From: Qipengyuania soli
GTDB lineage: Bacteria > Pseudomonadota > Alphaproteobacteria > Sphingomonadales > Sphingomonadaceae
DNA: 64,000 nt
Direction: 5' to 3'
Assembly: GCF_015529805.1 (NCBI RefSeq)
Contig: NZ_CP064654.1
Location: forward strand, 2,728,001-2,792,000
This document shows, piece by piece, positions 20,402 through 29,513 of this stretch. Below the pieces are notes generated by a model. It was not told the origin of the DNA, did not search any database, and saw only the letters and a program-made list of their open reading frames with translations. The translations under genes were made by a program, and so were the position numbers. The first letter of the stretch is position 1; each line of letters starts with the position of its first letter.

Positions 20402-21061
20402 TTACCGTGGGCGACGAGACGTTTTGCGCGGATCCTTGAAGGTGAACGCGCTGTCGGCAACCGCGACACCATAACGCTGGTTGCGCAGGCGCACCGTGGT
20501 GCGATTGTTCTGTGAATCGAGCGCCACCCAGTGCGTGAGCTGCAAACCGCCCGGCGCGGCACCGTCGCGGCTGAAGATCAGCGTGATCACGCCATACTCG
20601 GGATGCTTGGTGTCGCGCACTTCCACGCTGATCACATCGGGGTGACTGGTGGGCAGCAGTTTACCGTACTTCTTCACGTCGCGGCTGGGGTCGAGCAGCG
20701 CACCGAGCGGCGAGTTCGAAATCGGCCAGCGCTGGACCTGCTTCACCTCGTAATCGACGAGGTACATCGACTTGCCGTTCGACACGACGAGCATGGGCAC
20801 GCTCTTGTCGTATTCGAAGCGGATCTTGCCGGGGCGCTTCAGCGTCATCACGCCTGCGACGGACTGGCCGTTGCGGTCGGTCTGGATGAAATCCGCCTTC
20901 ATGGTGGAGATGGCGCGCAGCGCGCCAACCGCCTTGTCGAGATCGCCCGCGGCGGCTTCGGCCGGCGGTGTGGCGAACATGGCGGACGCAGGAAGCGCCG
21001 CGGCCAGCGAGAGGGCCAGCGCGGCGCGGATCGGTTTTGCTTTGAAAGACAAGTTGCTCAT
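20402..21061 (-). CDS. lolA: Outer-membrane lipoprotein carrier protein LolA
   Basis: A 219-residue periplasmic chaperone that ferries lipoproteins from LolCDE to the outer membrane. A signal peptide is visible (residues 1 to about 38). The body has LolA features: MKADFIQTDRNGQSVAGVMTLKRPGKIRFEY, YLVDYEVKQVQRWPISNSPLGALLDP and a beta-rich C terminus. The ATG at 21061 starts the signal sequence; the longer open frame upstream runs antisense through rpmG-proximal DNA and is rejected. It fits the many lipoproteins in this window. Confidence 0.93.
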   Translation of the reverse strand: MSNLSFKAKPIRAALALSLAAALPASAMFATPPAEAAAGDLDKAVGALRAISTMKADFIQTDRNGQSVAGVMTLKRPGKIRFEYDKSVPMLVVSNGKSMYLVDYEVKQVQRWPISNSPLGALLDPSRDVKKYGKLLPTSHPDVISVEVRDTKHPEYGVITLIFSRDGAAPGGLQLTHWVALDSQNNRTTVRLRNQRYGVAVADSAFTFKDPRKTSRRPR

Positions 21062-21135
21062 GCTCCTGGAACTAGGTTCGGAGCATTGAACCCTCACTGA
21101 ACCCGGCTCGTTCCCGATGTTCAGCTTGGACCGGC

Positions 21136-21303
21136 TTACTTGATCTTCGCTTCCTTGAACTCGACGTGCTTGCGCGCGATCGGGTCGTACTTGCGGAAGG
21201 TGAACTTCTCGGTGTGGTTCCGGGGGTTCTTCTTCGTCACGTAGTAGAAGCCCGTGTCGGCGGTCGAGACGAGCTTGATCTTGACGGTTGCGGGCTTCGC
21301 CAT
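21136..21303 (-). CDS. rpmG: 50S ribosomal protein L33
   Basis: A 55-residue product beginning [20 protein letters not shown] and continuing [10 protein letters not shown], then [25 protein letters not shown]. This is a full-length L33 of the cysteine-free (zinc-independent) type. AGGA precedes the ATG. It lies between lolA and the arfB terminator, and the 50 bases upstream fold into a nested hairpin. Because it is so short it is easily missed in automated calls. Confidence 0.97.
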   Translation of the reverse strand: MAKPATVKIKLVSTADTGFYYVTKKNPRNHTEKFTFRKYDPIARKHVEFKEAKIK

Positions 21304-21327
21304 GGCGTGTTCCTAAAGATCCTGTGA

Positions 21328-21354
21328 GGCCCGCCCGAAACGGGAAACGGGGCC
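21328..21354 (-). promoter_or_regulatory. rpmG: Nested hairpin in the rpmG leader
   Basis: Outer arms GGCCC (21328-21332) and GGGCC (21350-21354) enclose an inner stem CCCG-AAA-CGGG (21334-21344). The element sits between the arfB terminator and the rpmG ribosome site, in the space where the rpmG leader or promoter must be. It may be a leader structure, but a regulatory role is unproven. Confidence 0.4.
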
Positions 21355-21355
21355 G

Positions 21356-21386
21356 AAAAAATAAGGGCGGCGCGAGCAGCACCGCC
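21356..21386 (-). terminator. Rho-independent terminator of the pabBC-rluA-arfB operon
   Basis: Read on the minus strand: an 8-bp stem (GGCGGTGC with GCGCCGCC, one wobble) and loop TGCTC, followed by CTTATTTTTT. It lies 60 bases after the arfB stop and about 50 bases before rpmG. Confidence 0.85.
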
Positions 21387-21445
21387 GTTCCGGCGCGCCC
21401 ATTGGGTGATTCCGGGGGAAAAGTCAAGCGGTGCGCAGGGGCCGC

Positions 21446-21850
21446 CTACCAGTCGACCTTGCCGCGGTTGGCCTTGACCTCGCCGCGCACTTTCTTGGCC
21501 TTCAGCCGCTGCGCCTTGCCGACGCGGTTGACGCGGCTCTTGGCGCGTTTCTTGGGCGGCGTGAGTGCCTCCGCCAGCAATGCCAGAAGGCGTTCGCGCG
21601 CGGCCTCGCGATTGGCTTCCTGCGTGCGGTATTCGTTGGCGGTGAGGACGATCTCCCCACCCTTGGTCAAGCGGCTGCCGGCAATCTCCTTCAGCCGCTC
21701 GAAGGTGTCGGGAGAAAGGCCGAGTTCGAAGACATTGACGCGCAGCTGGACGGCGGTGGCGACCTTGTTGACGTTCTGCCCGCCCGGGCCGGAGGAGGCG
21801 ATGAACTTCTCCTCCGCGATTTCGAGCGCCTTGTCGGCGATTTTACCCAT
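21446..21850 (-). CDS. arfB: Alternative ribosome-rescue factor ArfB (peptidyl-tRNA hydrolase)
   Basis: This 134-residue codon-independent release factor frees stalled ribosomes. The catalytic GGQ is at residues 23-25 (SSGPGGQNVNKVATAVQLR). The basic C-terminal tail (PPKKRAKSRVNRVGKAQRLKAKK-like, rich in Lys and Arg) is the part that enters the empty mRNA channel in ArfB. The start at 21850 overlaps the end of the upstream pseudouridine synthase gene by eight bases, indicating co-translation. It is the last gene before a strong terminator. Confidence 0.94.
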   Translation of the reverse strand: MGKIADKALEIAEEKFIASSGPGGQNVNKVATAVQLRVNVFELGLSPDTFERLKEIAGSRLTKGGEIVLTANEYRTQEANREAARERLLALLAEALTPPKKRAKSRVNRVGKAQRLKAKKVRGEVKANRGKVDW

Positions 21851-22499
21851 CGCCGAAGCCGAGCGCGGCGAAATCGGCTGGCAGTGGCGCGCTCGCCTCG
21901 ACCGGCGGCTTGCCATCGCGCGGAATGACGATCGCGGCTGCGTGGAGCATGGTGCGCCTTGCACCCTTCCCCTCCCCATAGACGGGGTCGCCGAGCAAGG
22001 GGATGCCGAGGCCTGCCTGGCAATGCACGCGGATCTGGTGGGTGCGGCCGGTCTCGGGCCGGAACTCGACGAGTGCCAGCCCCTCGGTCTCGGCCAGCAC
22101 GCGCCAGTGGGTAATCGACGGCTTGCCCTTCTTCGCGGCAATCATCCGCCAGCCCTTCTCGGCGCTGCTGATCTTCGACAGCGACAGTTCGATCGTGCCT
22201 TCCTGCTCTGCCGGAACCCCTGCGAGGATGCCGAGGTAGCGCTTGCCCACCAGCCGGTCCTCGAAGGCCTTGGCGAAGCGCTTCAGCGCCTTGGGATTGC
22301 GCGCCAGCAGCAGGCAACCGCTGGTGTCGGTGTCGATACGATGGACCGGCACGGGATCGCGCTGGAAGCCGAGGCGCAGCTGCTCAAGATGATCCTCTAG
22401 GCTCGGTCCGCCCTTGCGTGGACGTTCGATGGGAAGGCCGCCGGGCTTGTCGATGACAAGCGCCTCGCCGTCTTCGAAGAGAATGGGGATGTTGCTCAT
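21843..22499 (-). CDS. RluA family RNA pseudouridine synthase
   Basis: A 218-residue enzyme converting uridine to pseudouridine in rRNA or tRNA. The catalytic Asp56 is in HRIDTDTSG (most relatives have HRLDxxTSG). Further family motifs are LVGKRYLGILAG, FRPETGRTHQIRVH and LGDPVYGEG. It lacks an N-terminal S4 domain, so it resembles the short RluA/TruC-like type; the target base cannot be assigned. ATGA overlap with pabBC upstream and eight-base overlap with arfB downstream. Confidence 0.92.
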   Translation of the reverse strand: MSNIPILFEDGEALVIDKPGGLPIERPRKGGPSLEDHLEQLRLGFQRDPVPVHRIDTDTSGCLLLARNPKALKRFAKAFEDRLVGKRYLGILAGVPAEQEGTIELSLSKISSAEKGWRMIAAKKGKPSITHWRVLAETEGLALVEFRPETGRTHQIRVHCQAGLGIPLLGDPVYGEGKGARRTMLHAAAIVIPRDGKPPVEASAPLPADFAALGFGDG

Positions 22500-24307
22500 G
22501 TCTTGAGTTTCGCTGGCATCATCAGCCGTAGTGCATTGCCGAGGAAGAAACCTTCATCGAGGTCCTCGACCCGCAATTCGGCCTCGCGCGCTTCGCCATT
22601 GTCGATCAGCGTGCGGCGCAACACGCCGGGCAGGAGGCCGAGGCTGGCGGGCGGAGTCAGCAGCACGCCATCGGCGCCGCGCACGAAGATATTGGTGACG
22701 CAGCCTTCGGTAAGGAGCCCGTCTTCGCGCACGAAAATGGTCTCCTGCGCCCCATTGGCACGCGCAATGGCCTGGGCATCCTCGTAGAAGCCGCGGTCGG
22801 TGGTCTTGTGGCGCAGGCGCCAGTCGCCCGGATCGACCGGAAGGGGCATGATGATCGCGCTGGCCGGCTCTGGCCAGGCCTCGGGCATGTCCTGCGCCTC
22901 GAGTGCAATCGCGCCCGATCGCCCGGCGAGCAGGCGCACGCGGCTTGGTGCCTCAAGGACGAAACACAGTGCATGAAGCTGGTTGCGCGCCTCGTGCCGG
23001 TCGAAGGAGATGCCAAGTTCGGCAGCGCTCGCCTTCATCCGTTCGAGATGTGTCTCGAGGAATGGGATTCCCGCCTCCGGCGTAAAACGCATCGTTTCGA
23101 TGAGGTCGAATTGCGCGGCGCGGTGGTCGGACGAGGACTTGCGGACGAAGGCACCCTTCAGCAGCGCCTCGCGCCACTCTGCCCGTGGCTCGCTGTCGGC
23201 GACGATGGCACCGCCAACGCCAAGCACGGCCTTGCCGCGTCCGTTCTCGATCTCGGTCAGGCGCAGGGTGCGGATGGCGACGTTGAAAGCCGCATCCCCG
23301 TCGGCATCGATCCTGCCGATCGCCCCGCAATAGGGCCCGCGCGGTTCGCGCTCGACTTCGCCGATCAGTTCCATCGCGCGAATCTTCGGTGCCCCCGTTA
23401 TCGAGCCGCAGGGGAAGAGCGCGCGGACGAGGTCGATGGCGCCTTCACCCTCTTTCAGCCTGGCCCGCACGACGCTGACCATCTGGTGGACGGTGGGATA
23501 GCTTTCGATGGCGAAGGGATCGTCCACCCGGACGCTGCCCGCCTCGGCCACCCGGCTGAGGTCGTTGCGCATCAGGTCGACGATCATCAAATTCTCGGCC
23601 TTGTCCTTGACCGATCCGGCGAGCTCCTCGGCGAGCGCGCGGTCGCTGGCCTCGTCCGCCCCGCGCGGGCGCGTGCCCTTCATCGGCTTGGCTTTGGCCT
23701 CGCGGCCTTTCAAGGACACAAACAGTTCGGGACTGAGGCTGAGCAGCCAGTGCGATCCGTCGAAGATGACCCCGCCATAGCCTGCCTGCGCGGCAGGGCG
23801 CAGCGCCGCATAGAGGCCCAATGGATCGCCGGTGAAATTGCCCGCAAGCGGGAAGGTCAGGTTCGCCTGGTAGATGTCGCCGGCGCGGATCGCCTCCTGA
23901 AGCCGCGCGAAGGATTGCTCGTGACCGCCGGGCGAAAGCTGCGGATCGAGCGGCCCGACACTGCCGCCACCCTGCGCATGGGTAGAGAGCCATTCGGGCA
24001 TCGCGTCGGCAGCGATATGCTCGGGTTCGTCGAACAGGCCGAGCCAGACGAGTGGCCCTGCCCCGCCCGTGCGGCTGTCGGCCAGCGACTTGAGCCTGGG
24101 TTCGAGTGCCAGCCCCGCCTCGTAGGCGATGTAACCGGCAAGGTGCCCGCCGCCTATCCGCGCTTCTTCTGCGCGCGCGAGTACATCCTCGACCTCGTCA
24201 GCGTGGCGCGCGACAAAGGTCTCGCGCGGGTTTGCAAACAGCAGCGCGTCTGCCGCACCGCTTTCGCGCGCATCATCGAGGAGTACGAAGGGATGCCGGT
24301 CGGCCAT
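22496..24307 (-). CDS. pabBC: PabB-PabC fusion: aminodeoxychorismate synthase component I / lyase
   Basis: This 603-residue fusion supplies p-aminobenzoate for folate. Residues 1 to about 370 are the chorismate-binding PabB domain (KPMKGTRPRG, DLMRNDLSRVAEAGSV, PCGSITGAPKIRAMELI). Residues about 385-603 are a PLP-dependent class IV aminotransferase-fold lyase (PabC; MRFTPEAGIPFLETHLERM, HKTTDRGFY with the likely PLP lysine, TEGCVTNIFV). Start ATG at 24307 gives the usual short N terminus. The glutaminase partner PabA is not in the window. First gene of the operon. Confidence 0.94.
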   Translation of the reverse strand: MADRHPFVLLDDARESGAADALLFANPRETFVARHADEVEDVLARAEEARIGGGHLAGYIAYEAGLALEPRLKSLADSRTGGAGPLVWLGLFDEPEHIAADAMPEWLSTHAQGGGSVGPLDPQLSPGGHEQSFARLQEAIRAGDIYQANLTFPLAGNFTGDPLGLYAALRPAAQAGYGGVIFDGSHWLLSLSPELFVSLKGREAKAKPMKGTRPRGADEASDRALAEELAGSVKDKAENLMIVDLMRNDLSRVAEAGSVRVDDPFAIESYPTVHQMVSVVRARLKEGEGAIDLVRALFPCGSITGAPKIRAMELIGEVEREPRGPYCGAIGRIDADGDAAFNVAIRTLRLTEIENGRGKAVLGVGGAIVADSEPRAEWREALLKGAFVRKSSSDHRAAQFDLIETMRFTPEAGIPFLETHLERMKASAAELGISFDRHEARNQLHALCFVLEAPSRVRLLAGRSGAIALEAQDMPEAWPEPASAIIMPLPVDPGDWRLRHKTTDRGFYEDAQAIARANGAQETIFVREDGLLTEGCVTNIFVRGADGVLLTPPASLGLLPGVLRRTLIDNGEAREAELRVEDLDEGFFLGNALRLMMPAKLKT

Positions 24308-24416
24308 CGGTCCCACTGCCTTTAGCCGATGCGACGCGCCTGTCGAGGGATAGCTTGACCCGGAGCGCACGCCTGCGCCAAACCGCAGCCTCATTTTCAC
24401 GGGAGCGGGCGCAAAT

Positions 24417-25943
24417 ATGAGCGAGATTTTCCTCGGAGCAACCGAAAGCGGCGAACGGCAGGTATTGCTGCTCGGCCAGGCCAACCGGCACGGGCTCGTC
24501 GCGGGGGCGACAGGTACAGGCAAGACCGTCACGCTCCAGGGACTTGCCGAGAGCTTCTCTGCCAATGGCGTTCCGGTGTTCCTTGCCGATGTGAAGGGCG
24601 ACCTGTCGGGCATCTCCATGTCGGGATCGCCGCAGTTCAAACATGCCGACAAGCTGGAAGGACGCGCCAAGCAGCTCGGCATGACCGATTATGTCTATGC
24701 CGACAACGCAGCGGTGTTCTGGGACCTGTATGGCGAGAAGGGTTTCCCGATCCGCACTACGGTTTCGGAAATGGGCCCGCTGCTGCTCGCCCGCCTGCTC
24801 GATCTGAACGAGACGCAGGAAGGTGTGCTCAACATCGTCTTCCGCTTTGCCGACGAACAGAACCTGCTGCTCCTCGACCTTGGCGACCTGCAATCGATGC
24901 TCGCCTATACGGCAGAAAACGCCTCCGAGCTCTCGGCCAAGTACGGCAATGTCACCAAGGCAAGTGTCGGCACGATCCAGCGCCAGCTGCTGAGCTTCGA
25001 ATCGCAAGGCGCGGACCTGTTCTTCGGCGAGCCCGCGCTGGAGATCGACGATTTCCTGCAGGTCGACGATCAGGGTCGCGGGGTGATCAACATCCTCTCG
25101 GCGCAGAAGCTGATGCAGGGACCGAAGCTCTACGCGACCTTCCTGCTGTGGTTGCTTTCGGAGCTTTTCGAGACCTTGCCCGAAGTGGGCGACCCCGAGA
25201 AACCGAAGCTGGTTTTCTTCTTCGATGAAGCCCACCTGTTGTTCGACGAAGCGCCCGATGCGCTGCAGGACAAGGTCGAACAGGTGGTGCGCCTCATCCG
25301 CTCCAAGGGCGTCGGCGTCTATTTCGTCACCCAGAACCCGATCGACATCCCGGAAAAGATCGCCGGCCAGCTGGGTAATCGCATCCAGCACGCACTGCGC
25401 GCCTTCACCCCGCGCGACCAGAGGGCGATCAAGGCGGCGGCCGAAACTTTCCGCATCAATCCCGACCTCGACGTCGCGCAGGCCATTACGGAACTGAAAG
25501 TGGGCGAGGCGCTGGTCTCCACGCTCGACGAGGATGGCGCGCCGACATTGGTCCAGCGCACGCTGATAAAGCCGCCGCATTCGCGCCTCGGCACGGTGAC
25601 CGACAAGGAACTGGCGATCATCAATTCGGTGAGCAATCTCGACGGAAAGTACGACACGCGGGTCGACCGGGAGTCCGCCGAGGAAGTGCTCGCCGCCAAG
25701 GCCGCCGATGCCGCGGCGACCGCAGCCGAGGTCGAGGAGAAAGGGCGCGAGGAAGTCGGCAAGCGCAGCCGTACGACCACCTCCATGTGGGGCAAGGCGG
25801 GCAAGGCTGCCGCCACTGCGGCTGCCGGGTCGCTCAGTTCGATCGCTGTCGCGGCGGTGCTGGGCAAGAAGTCGAGCGCCGACCCAGTTCGCACCGGGCT
25901 AAATGCGTTCGTCCGGAATATCGTGGGCGGATTGATGCGTTAG
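24417..25943 (+). CDS. HerA-like ATPase, DUF853 family (YjgR-like)
   Basis: A 508-residue P-loop ATPase of the HerA/FtsK superfamily. Walker A is at residues 30-37 (GATGTGKT) and Walker B in [16 protein letters not shown]. Further superfamily motifs are [11 protein letters not shown] and [19 protein letters not shown]. The C terminus is Ala-rich and basic. Known members are abundant cytoplasmic proteins with poorly defined roles; no NurA nuclease is adjacent, so a HerA-NurA repair complex is not supported. GGGAG precedes the ATG. Its stop overlaps that of the histidine kinase gene (TTAG). Confidence 0.9.
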   Translation: MSEIFLGATESGERQVLLLGQANRHGLVAGATGTGKTVTLQGLAESFSANGVPVFLADVKGDLSGISMSGSPQFKHADKLEGRAKQLGMTDYVYADNAAVFWDLYGEKGFPIRTTVSEMGPLLLARLLDLNETQEGVLNIVFRFADEQNLLLLDLGDLQSMLAYTAENASELSAKYGNVTKASVGTIQRQLLSFESQGADLFFGEPALEIDDFLQVDDQGRGVINILSAQKLMQGPKLYATFLLWLLSELFETLPEVGDPEKPKLVFFFDEAHLLFDEAPDALQDKVEQVVRLIRSKGVGVYFVTQNPIDIPEKIAGQLGNRIQHALRAFTPRDQRAIKAAAETFRINPDLDVAQAITELKVGEALVSTLDEDGAPTLVQRTLIKPPHSRLGTVTDKELAIINSVSNLDGKYDTRVDRESAEEVLAAKAADAAATAAEVEEKGREEVGKRSRTTTSMWGKAGKAAATAAAGSLSSIAVAAVLGKKSSADPVRTGLNAFVRNIVGGLMR

Positions 25944-27367
25944 CCCGGCAGTCGGAACTCTGCCCTCAGCCCGCCTTCCGGGCGGTTGGTCAGGACCAGA
26001 GTGCCACCATGCTGCTCGGCCACCGCGCGGGCGATGGTCAGGCCAAGGCCGGCCCCGCCGGTCTCTCGGTTCCGGCTGGTCTCGCCACGGGTGAATGGCT
26101 CCAGCATTGATGAGATGCGGTCTCCGGGTATGCCGGGACCGTCATCGTCGACGCGCAGTATCACCTGTCCTGCATCACGCGTGACGGAAACCCGCGCTGT
26201 GCCTGCGTAGCGCAGGGCATTGGTAACGAGGTTGCGCAGGCCGCGCTTCAGCCATGTGAGGTGCACCGGCGCAACGATCCGACCGCCGGTTTCGAGGGTC
26301 ACGGGCTCGCCCATGTCCTCGAATTCTTCAACCACCGAGGCCGCGAGAGCGCCAAGCTCGACGCTTTCGGCTTCCGAGTGATTGCGGCCGATGCGGGCGA
26401 GCGAAAGGATCTCGTCGAGCGTGAGAGTGATCTCCTCGATAGTCTGCGCCATCTTCGTCCGGGCGCCCTCGTCCTCGACGCCTTCGATACGCACGCGCAG
26501 GGCTGCGAGAGGGGTCTTGAGGTCGTGGCCGATAGCGCCGAGCATGACGTCCTTCTCGTCGAGCATCGAGCCGATGCGGCTCTGCATCGCATTGTGAGCT
26601 TCGATCAGGTGGCGAACGTCATCGGGGCCGGTTGGCTCCAGGGCAGGCTCGGGTGAGCCGGACCCGGCGAACCGGCGAGTACTCTCGGCAAGCGCGGCAA
26701 GCGGCCCGGTAATGCGCCGCAGGACCAGGTACAACAAGCCGACGAGCACGACGAACATGATCACCGTCTGGAGTATCAGCGTGCGAACCATGGCCCGTTC
26801 CTGTTGCGGCACGGGAATGCGCGCGACCTGCCAAGTGTCGCTGCCTTGCTGGCGCAGGCCCACTACCAGCAGCGCGTGCGGCAGGTCGCGCAGGCGGCGG
26901 TGGATCAGCGGGTAGTTTTCGGCTGCCTGTTTCACCTCGGGGTCGGACATGAATGTGCGCTCGACCACGACGAGGTCGGCAACTTCGATGCCTTGCGATT
27001 CAAGCATGGCCTGCAGCGTATCCTCACGCTGCGTCGAGCGGTTGTCGTTGGCGGCGAGGGGATTGGATCCGCCCTCGCTGTAGCGCAGGCGCCGGGGGAG
27101 CCTGGGAGAAAGCGGATCGTCCTCGCGCGGGCCGCGGCGGAAGGCCTCTTCGCGTGCGCCACGACCACGCCGGTCACGGGCTTCCTCGCGGTCCATCCGG
27201 GCAGGCCCGGTCAGCAGCTGGAAGGCGACCGCATGCAGAAGACCCAGCTCGCGCCGCTGTTCGGCTGCGCGGTAAAGGAGGGCGGAGGATATCGCCTGCG
27301 CCACGAGCAGCGCGACGGCGGTGGCCAGCAACACCTGGCCGAGCAGGCTACGAGGGGCGACGCGCAT
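25940..27367 (-). CDS. Sensor histidine kinase (OmpR-type partner)
   Basis: This 475-residue inner-membrane kinase has TM1 at about residues 8-32, a periplasmic region of about 160 residues with an Arg/Asp/Glu-rich stretch (about 58-85), TM2 at about 197-217 and a HAMP linker. The phospho-acceptor His281 is in [14 protein letters not shown], followed by an ATPase domain ([29 protein letters not shown]). The ATG at 27367 overlaps the regulator stop (TGATG); a GTG three bases earlier is the alternative. The ligand is unknown, but the EF-hand gene upstream suggests cation sensing. Confidence 0.94.
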   Translation of the reverse strand: MRVAPRSLLGQVLLATAVALLVAQAISSALLYRAAEQRRELGLLHAVAFQLLTGPARMDREEARDRRGRGAREEAFRRGPREDDPLSPRLPRRLRYSEGGSNPLAANDNRSTQREDTLQAMLESQGIEVADLVVVERTFMSDPEVKQAAENYPLIHRRLRDLPHALLVVGLRQQGSDTWQVARIPVPQQERAMVRTLILQTVIMFVVLVGLLYLVLRRITGPLAALAESTRRFAGSGSPEPALEPTGPDDVRHLIEAHNAMQSRIGSMLDEKDVMLGAIGHDLKTPLAALRVRIEGVEDEGARTKMAQTIEEITLTLDEILSLARIGRNHSEAESVELGALAASVVEEFEDMGEPVTLETGGRIVAPVHLTWLKRGLRNLVTNALRYAGTARVSVTRDAGQVILRVDDDGPGIPGDRISSMLEPFTRGETSRNRETGGAGLGLTIARAVAEQHGGTLVLTNRPEGGLRAEFRLPG

Positions 27368-28101
27368 CACACAGGGTCCTTGGCGATACGGGTCACATCG
27401 GCGGCGAGGCGGTATCCGCCGCCGCGCACGGTCTGGATCAGCAGCGGGTTGCGACTGTCGACCTCCAGCTTGCGACGCAACCGGCTGACCTGGTTGTCGA
27501 CTGCGCGATCGAACAGTTGCGCCTCGCGCCCCTGGACCATGTCGAGCAGGCGATCGCGGTCGAGCACCTGGCGCGGGTGATCGCAGAAGGCGCGCAGCAT
27601 GCGGAACTCTGCCGTCGAGATGGGTATGAGGGCACCTTCAGGATCGGTCAGGCGGCGCTTGAGCGGATCGAGCGTCCACCCTTCGAAGCGATAGGCCAGT
27701 TCAACGTCCTGTGGTTGGGTCGGACGTTCGGCGCGGCGCAGGACCGAGCGGATGCGGGCGACCAGTTCGCGCGGCTCGAATGGTTTGGTCACGTAATCGT
27801 CGGCACCGATTTCCAGCCCAACGATGCGGTCCATCGCCTCGCCGCGCGCGGTCAGGAGGATGACGGGCAGGTGCCGGCTTTCGACCAGGTGGCGGCAGAG
27901 CGACAGACCGTCCTCGCCCGGCATCATGATGTCGAGCAGGACGAGGTCGGGCGGGTCCTGCGTCAGTCGCGTGCGTGCGGCGGCGGCGCTCTCGGCCTCA
28001 TGCACGACGAACCCCTGGCGAGTGAGATACTCTGCCAGGGGTTCGCGCAGGGATCGCTCGTCGTCGACGAGGAGCAGGGTGGTGGGCGCGGCGTCGGTCA
28101 T
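27367..28101 (-). CDS. OmpR/PhoB family response regulator
   Basis: A 244-residue regulator with a receiver domain: acidic pocket Asp13-Asp14, phospho-acceptor Asp57 in VLLDIMMPG and Lys in DDYVTKPFEPRELVAR. The winged-helix DNA-binding domain runs from about residues 135-240 (STAEFRMLRAFCDHPRQVLDRDRLL...VDNQVSRLRRKLE...TVRGGGYRL). It is coupled to the downstream histidine kinase by an overlapping start, so the two form a classic pair. It follows the EF-hand gene by 49 bases and may be in the same transcript. Confidence 0.96.
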   Translation of the reverse strand: MTDAAPTTLLLVDDERSLREPLAEYLTRQGFVVHEAESAAAARTRLTQDPPDLVLLDIMMPGEDGLSLCRHLVESRHLPVILLTARGEAMDRIVGLEIGADDYVTKPFEPRELVARIRSVLRRAERPTQPQDVELAYRFEGWTLDPLKRRLTDPEGALIPISTAEFRMLRAFCDHPRQVLDRDRLLDMVQGREAQLFDRAVDNQVSRLRRKLEVDSRNPLLIQTVRGGGYRLAADVTRIAKDPV

Positions 28102-28150
28102 GTTTGTCCTTGTCGCGCCTACCTTGGGGCAGGAGCTGCGATCAAGCGCC

Positions 28151-28861
28151 TTACTGCGCCTGGCGCGCTTCGCGCTTGGTCTTCCATTCGGCACGCATGG
28201 CCTTGTGCGCGGCATCGCGCTCCTCGGTGCTGATCTTGCCGTCGCGATTGGTGTCGACCTTGGCGAAGTGCGCGGCAAGCGCGGTGTCGAACTCGGCGCG
28301 GGTCACGGCCTTGTCGCCATTGGTGTCGGCCATCTTGAGCATCATCTGCGGGCCGCCGCCCATGCCGTGCTTGCCGCGCATTCCGCGCTTGCCTTCACGC
28401 ATGCCTTCACCGCCGCGGTGCTCGCCGCGAGCCTCGTGCATTGCGCGCAGCTCGTCCTGCGACAGGCCGCCGCTGTTGTCGGTGTCCATCTTGGCGAAAT
28501 GTTCGGCCATCCGCTCTTCGCGGTTTCCGGCCTTGGCGGCGCGACGCTCTTCGCGGCGCTCCTTGCGGGCTTCGTGCATGGCTTTCATTTCGTCTTGCGA
28601 CAGTTCGCCATCATTGTTGGCATCGGCCTTTGCGAACATTTCCTCGTGATGAGCCTGGCGATCGTCGGCATTGATAGTGCCGTCACCATTGGCATCCATC
28701 TTGGCGAAGAGCTCGTTGCCGTGCGCCTTCATCTCGGTGAGCGTGACGACGCCATCGCCATTGGCATCGGGGTTCGGGCGGTCACCGCGTTGGGCATAGG
28801 CGATGCCCGCACCGGTCAGGGCCACGGCAGCGGCGGAAAGGGAAAGGATGGTCTTGCGCAT
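28151..28861 (-). CDS. Secreted EF-hand calcium-binding protein (six loops)
   Basis: A 236-residue protein with a cleavable signal (ending IAYAQR) and six EF-hand-like loops at residues 32-43, 56-67, 80-91, 126-137, 179-190 and 203-214. Loops 1, 3 and 6 are closest to consensus (for example DANGDGVVTLTE). Loop 2 ends in Asp, loop 4 has Ser-Gly in the centre, and loop 5 has Lys instead of Gly. Between loops 3-4 and 4-5 are Arg/Glu/His/Met-rich stretches that could bind other metals. Probably periplasmic. It precedes a two-component system on the same strand. Confidence 0.93.
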   Translation of the reverse strand: MRKTILSLSAAAVALTGAGIAYAQRGDRPNPDANGDGVVTLTEMKAHGNELFAKMDANGDGTINADDRQAHHEEMFAKADANNDGELSQDEMKAMHEARKERREERRAAKAGNREERMAEHFAKMDTDNSGGLSQDELRAMHEARGEHRGGEGMREGKRGMRGKHGMGGGPQMMLKMADTNGDKAVTRAEFDTALAAHFAKVDTNRDGKISTEERDAAHKAMRAEWKTKREARQAQ

Positions 28862-28890
28862 TGTGTCACTCCGGTATTGCGAAATGGGGT

Positions 28891-28946
28891 GAGCCGCAGC
28901 GGGCGGGGGGAGGGGGAGGGAGAAAACCGACATCCCGCTGCAGCTC
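28891..28946. promoter_or_regulatory. G-quadruplex-type tract inside an inverted repeat upstream of the EF-hand gene
   Basis: Bases 28901-28920 read GGGCGGGGGGAGGGGGAGGG on the plus strand, four G-runs separated by single bases, a textbook G-quadruplex motif. It is flanked by 13-base arms (GAGCCGCAGCGGG at 28891-28903 and CCCGCTGCAGCTC at 28934-28946) that are complementary at 12 of 13 positions. It lies 30-85 bases upstream of the EF-hand start on the template strand. Effect on expression is unknown. Confidence 0.6.
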
Positions 28947-29060
28947 GTGTCCCCTGTCTAGGAGGTCAATGTCGCAGGAATATGCTGGATGCGGGCCGAT
29001 TTGTATCGCTTTGTCGCGAAGAGGCGACGCGGTTCATCAGTCCGCAATCCGGCGAAGTGA

Positions 29061-29453
29061 TCAGGCCTTGTCCATCAGGAATGCGTTGAGCTTGTTGCCG
29101 TCCGGATCGCGGAAATAGGCGGCGTAGAAGACCATGCCGTTCTCGTCGGGTTCGCCACGTGGTCCGGGTTCGCCTTCGCAGCTGCCGCCATTGGCCAGCG
29201 CGATGTCGTAGATGCGCTGGACCTGGTCGCGGTCCTTCGCCTCCAGCGCCACCATCACGCCATTACCGACCGTCGCTGCATTCCCGTCGAACGGCTTGGT
29301 GAGGCCGATGCCCGGCGCGCCGCCGAATTCGCCCCATGCGATGAATGTCTCGAATTCCATCATGCGGCCAATGCCGAGTTCGGCCGCGATAGCATCATAG
29401 AAGACTGCTCCGCGTGCGAGGTCGTTGGTGCCGAGGGTAACGTATCCGATCAT
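29061..29453 (-). CDS. VOC family protein (glyoxalase/bleomycin-resistance fold)
   Basis: A 130-residue single VOC module. It starts MIGYVTLGTNDLARGAVFYDAI, the normal opening of the fold, and ends FYAAYFRDPDGNKLNAFL with the usual RDPDGN turn and metal-ligand position. Members are metal-dependent lyases, dioxygenases or resistance proteins; substrate is not predictable. It stands alone between the EF-hand and M24 peptidase genes. The 200 bases between it and the EF-hand gene contain the quadruplex-type tract and no supported gene. Confidence 0.88.
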   Translation of the reverse strand: MIGYVTLGTNDLARGAVFYDAIAAELGIGRMMEFETFIAWGEFGGAPGIGLTKPFDGNAATVGNGVMVALEAKDRDQVQRIYDIALANGGSCEGEPGPRGEPDENGMVFYAAYFRDPDGNKLNAFLMDKA

Positions 29454-29513
29454 GACAATGCTCCTGCTGTTGCGACTCGCGACAGTAGGAACATTACGTG
29501 AACATGCGCGGTC

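Noticed and set aside
24308-24682. N-terminal extension of PabBC
   Set aside because: It overlaps the DUF853 gene antisense and carries no PabB features; ATG at 24307 is the natural start.
24417-25943. HerA-like ATPase as part of a phage-defence system
   Set aside because: It matches the common DUF853 housekeeping type, with no NurA, SIR2 or other effector adjacent.
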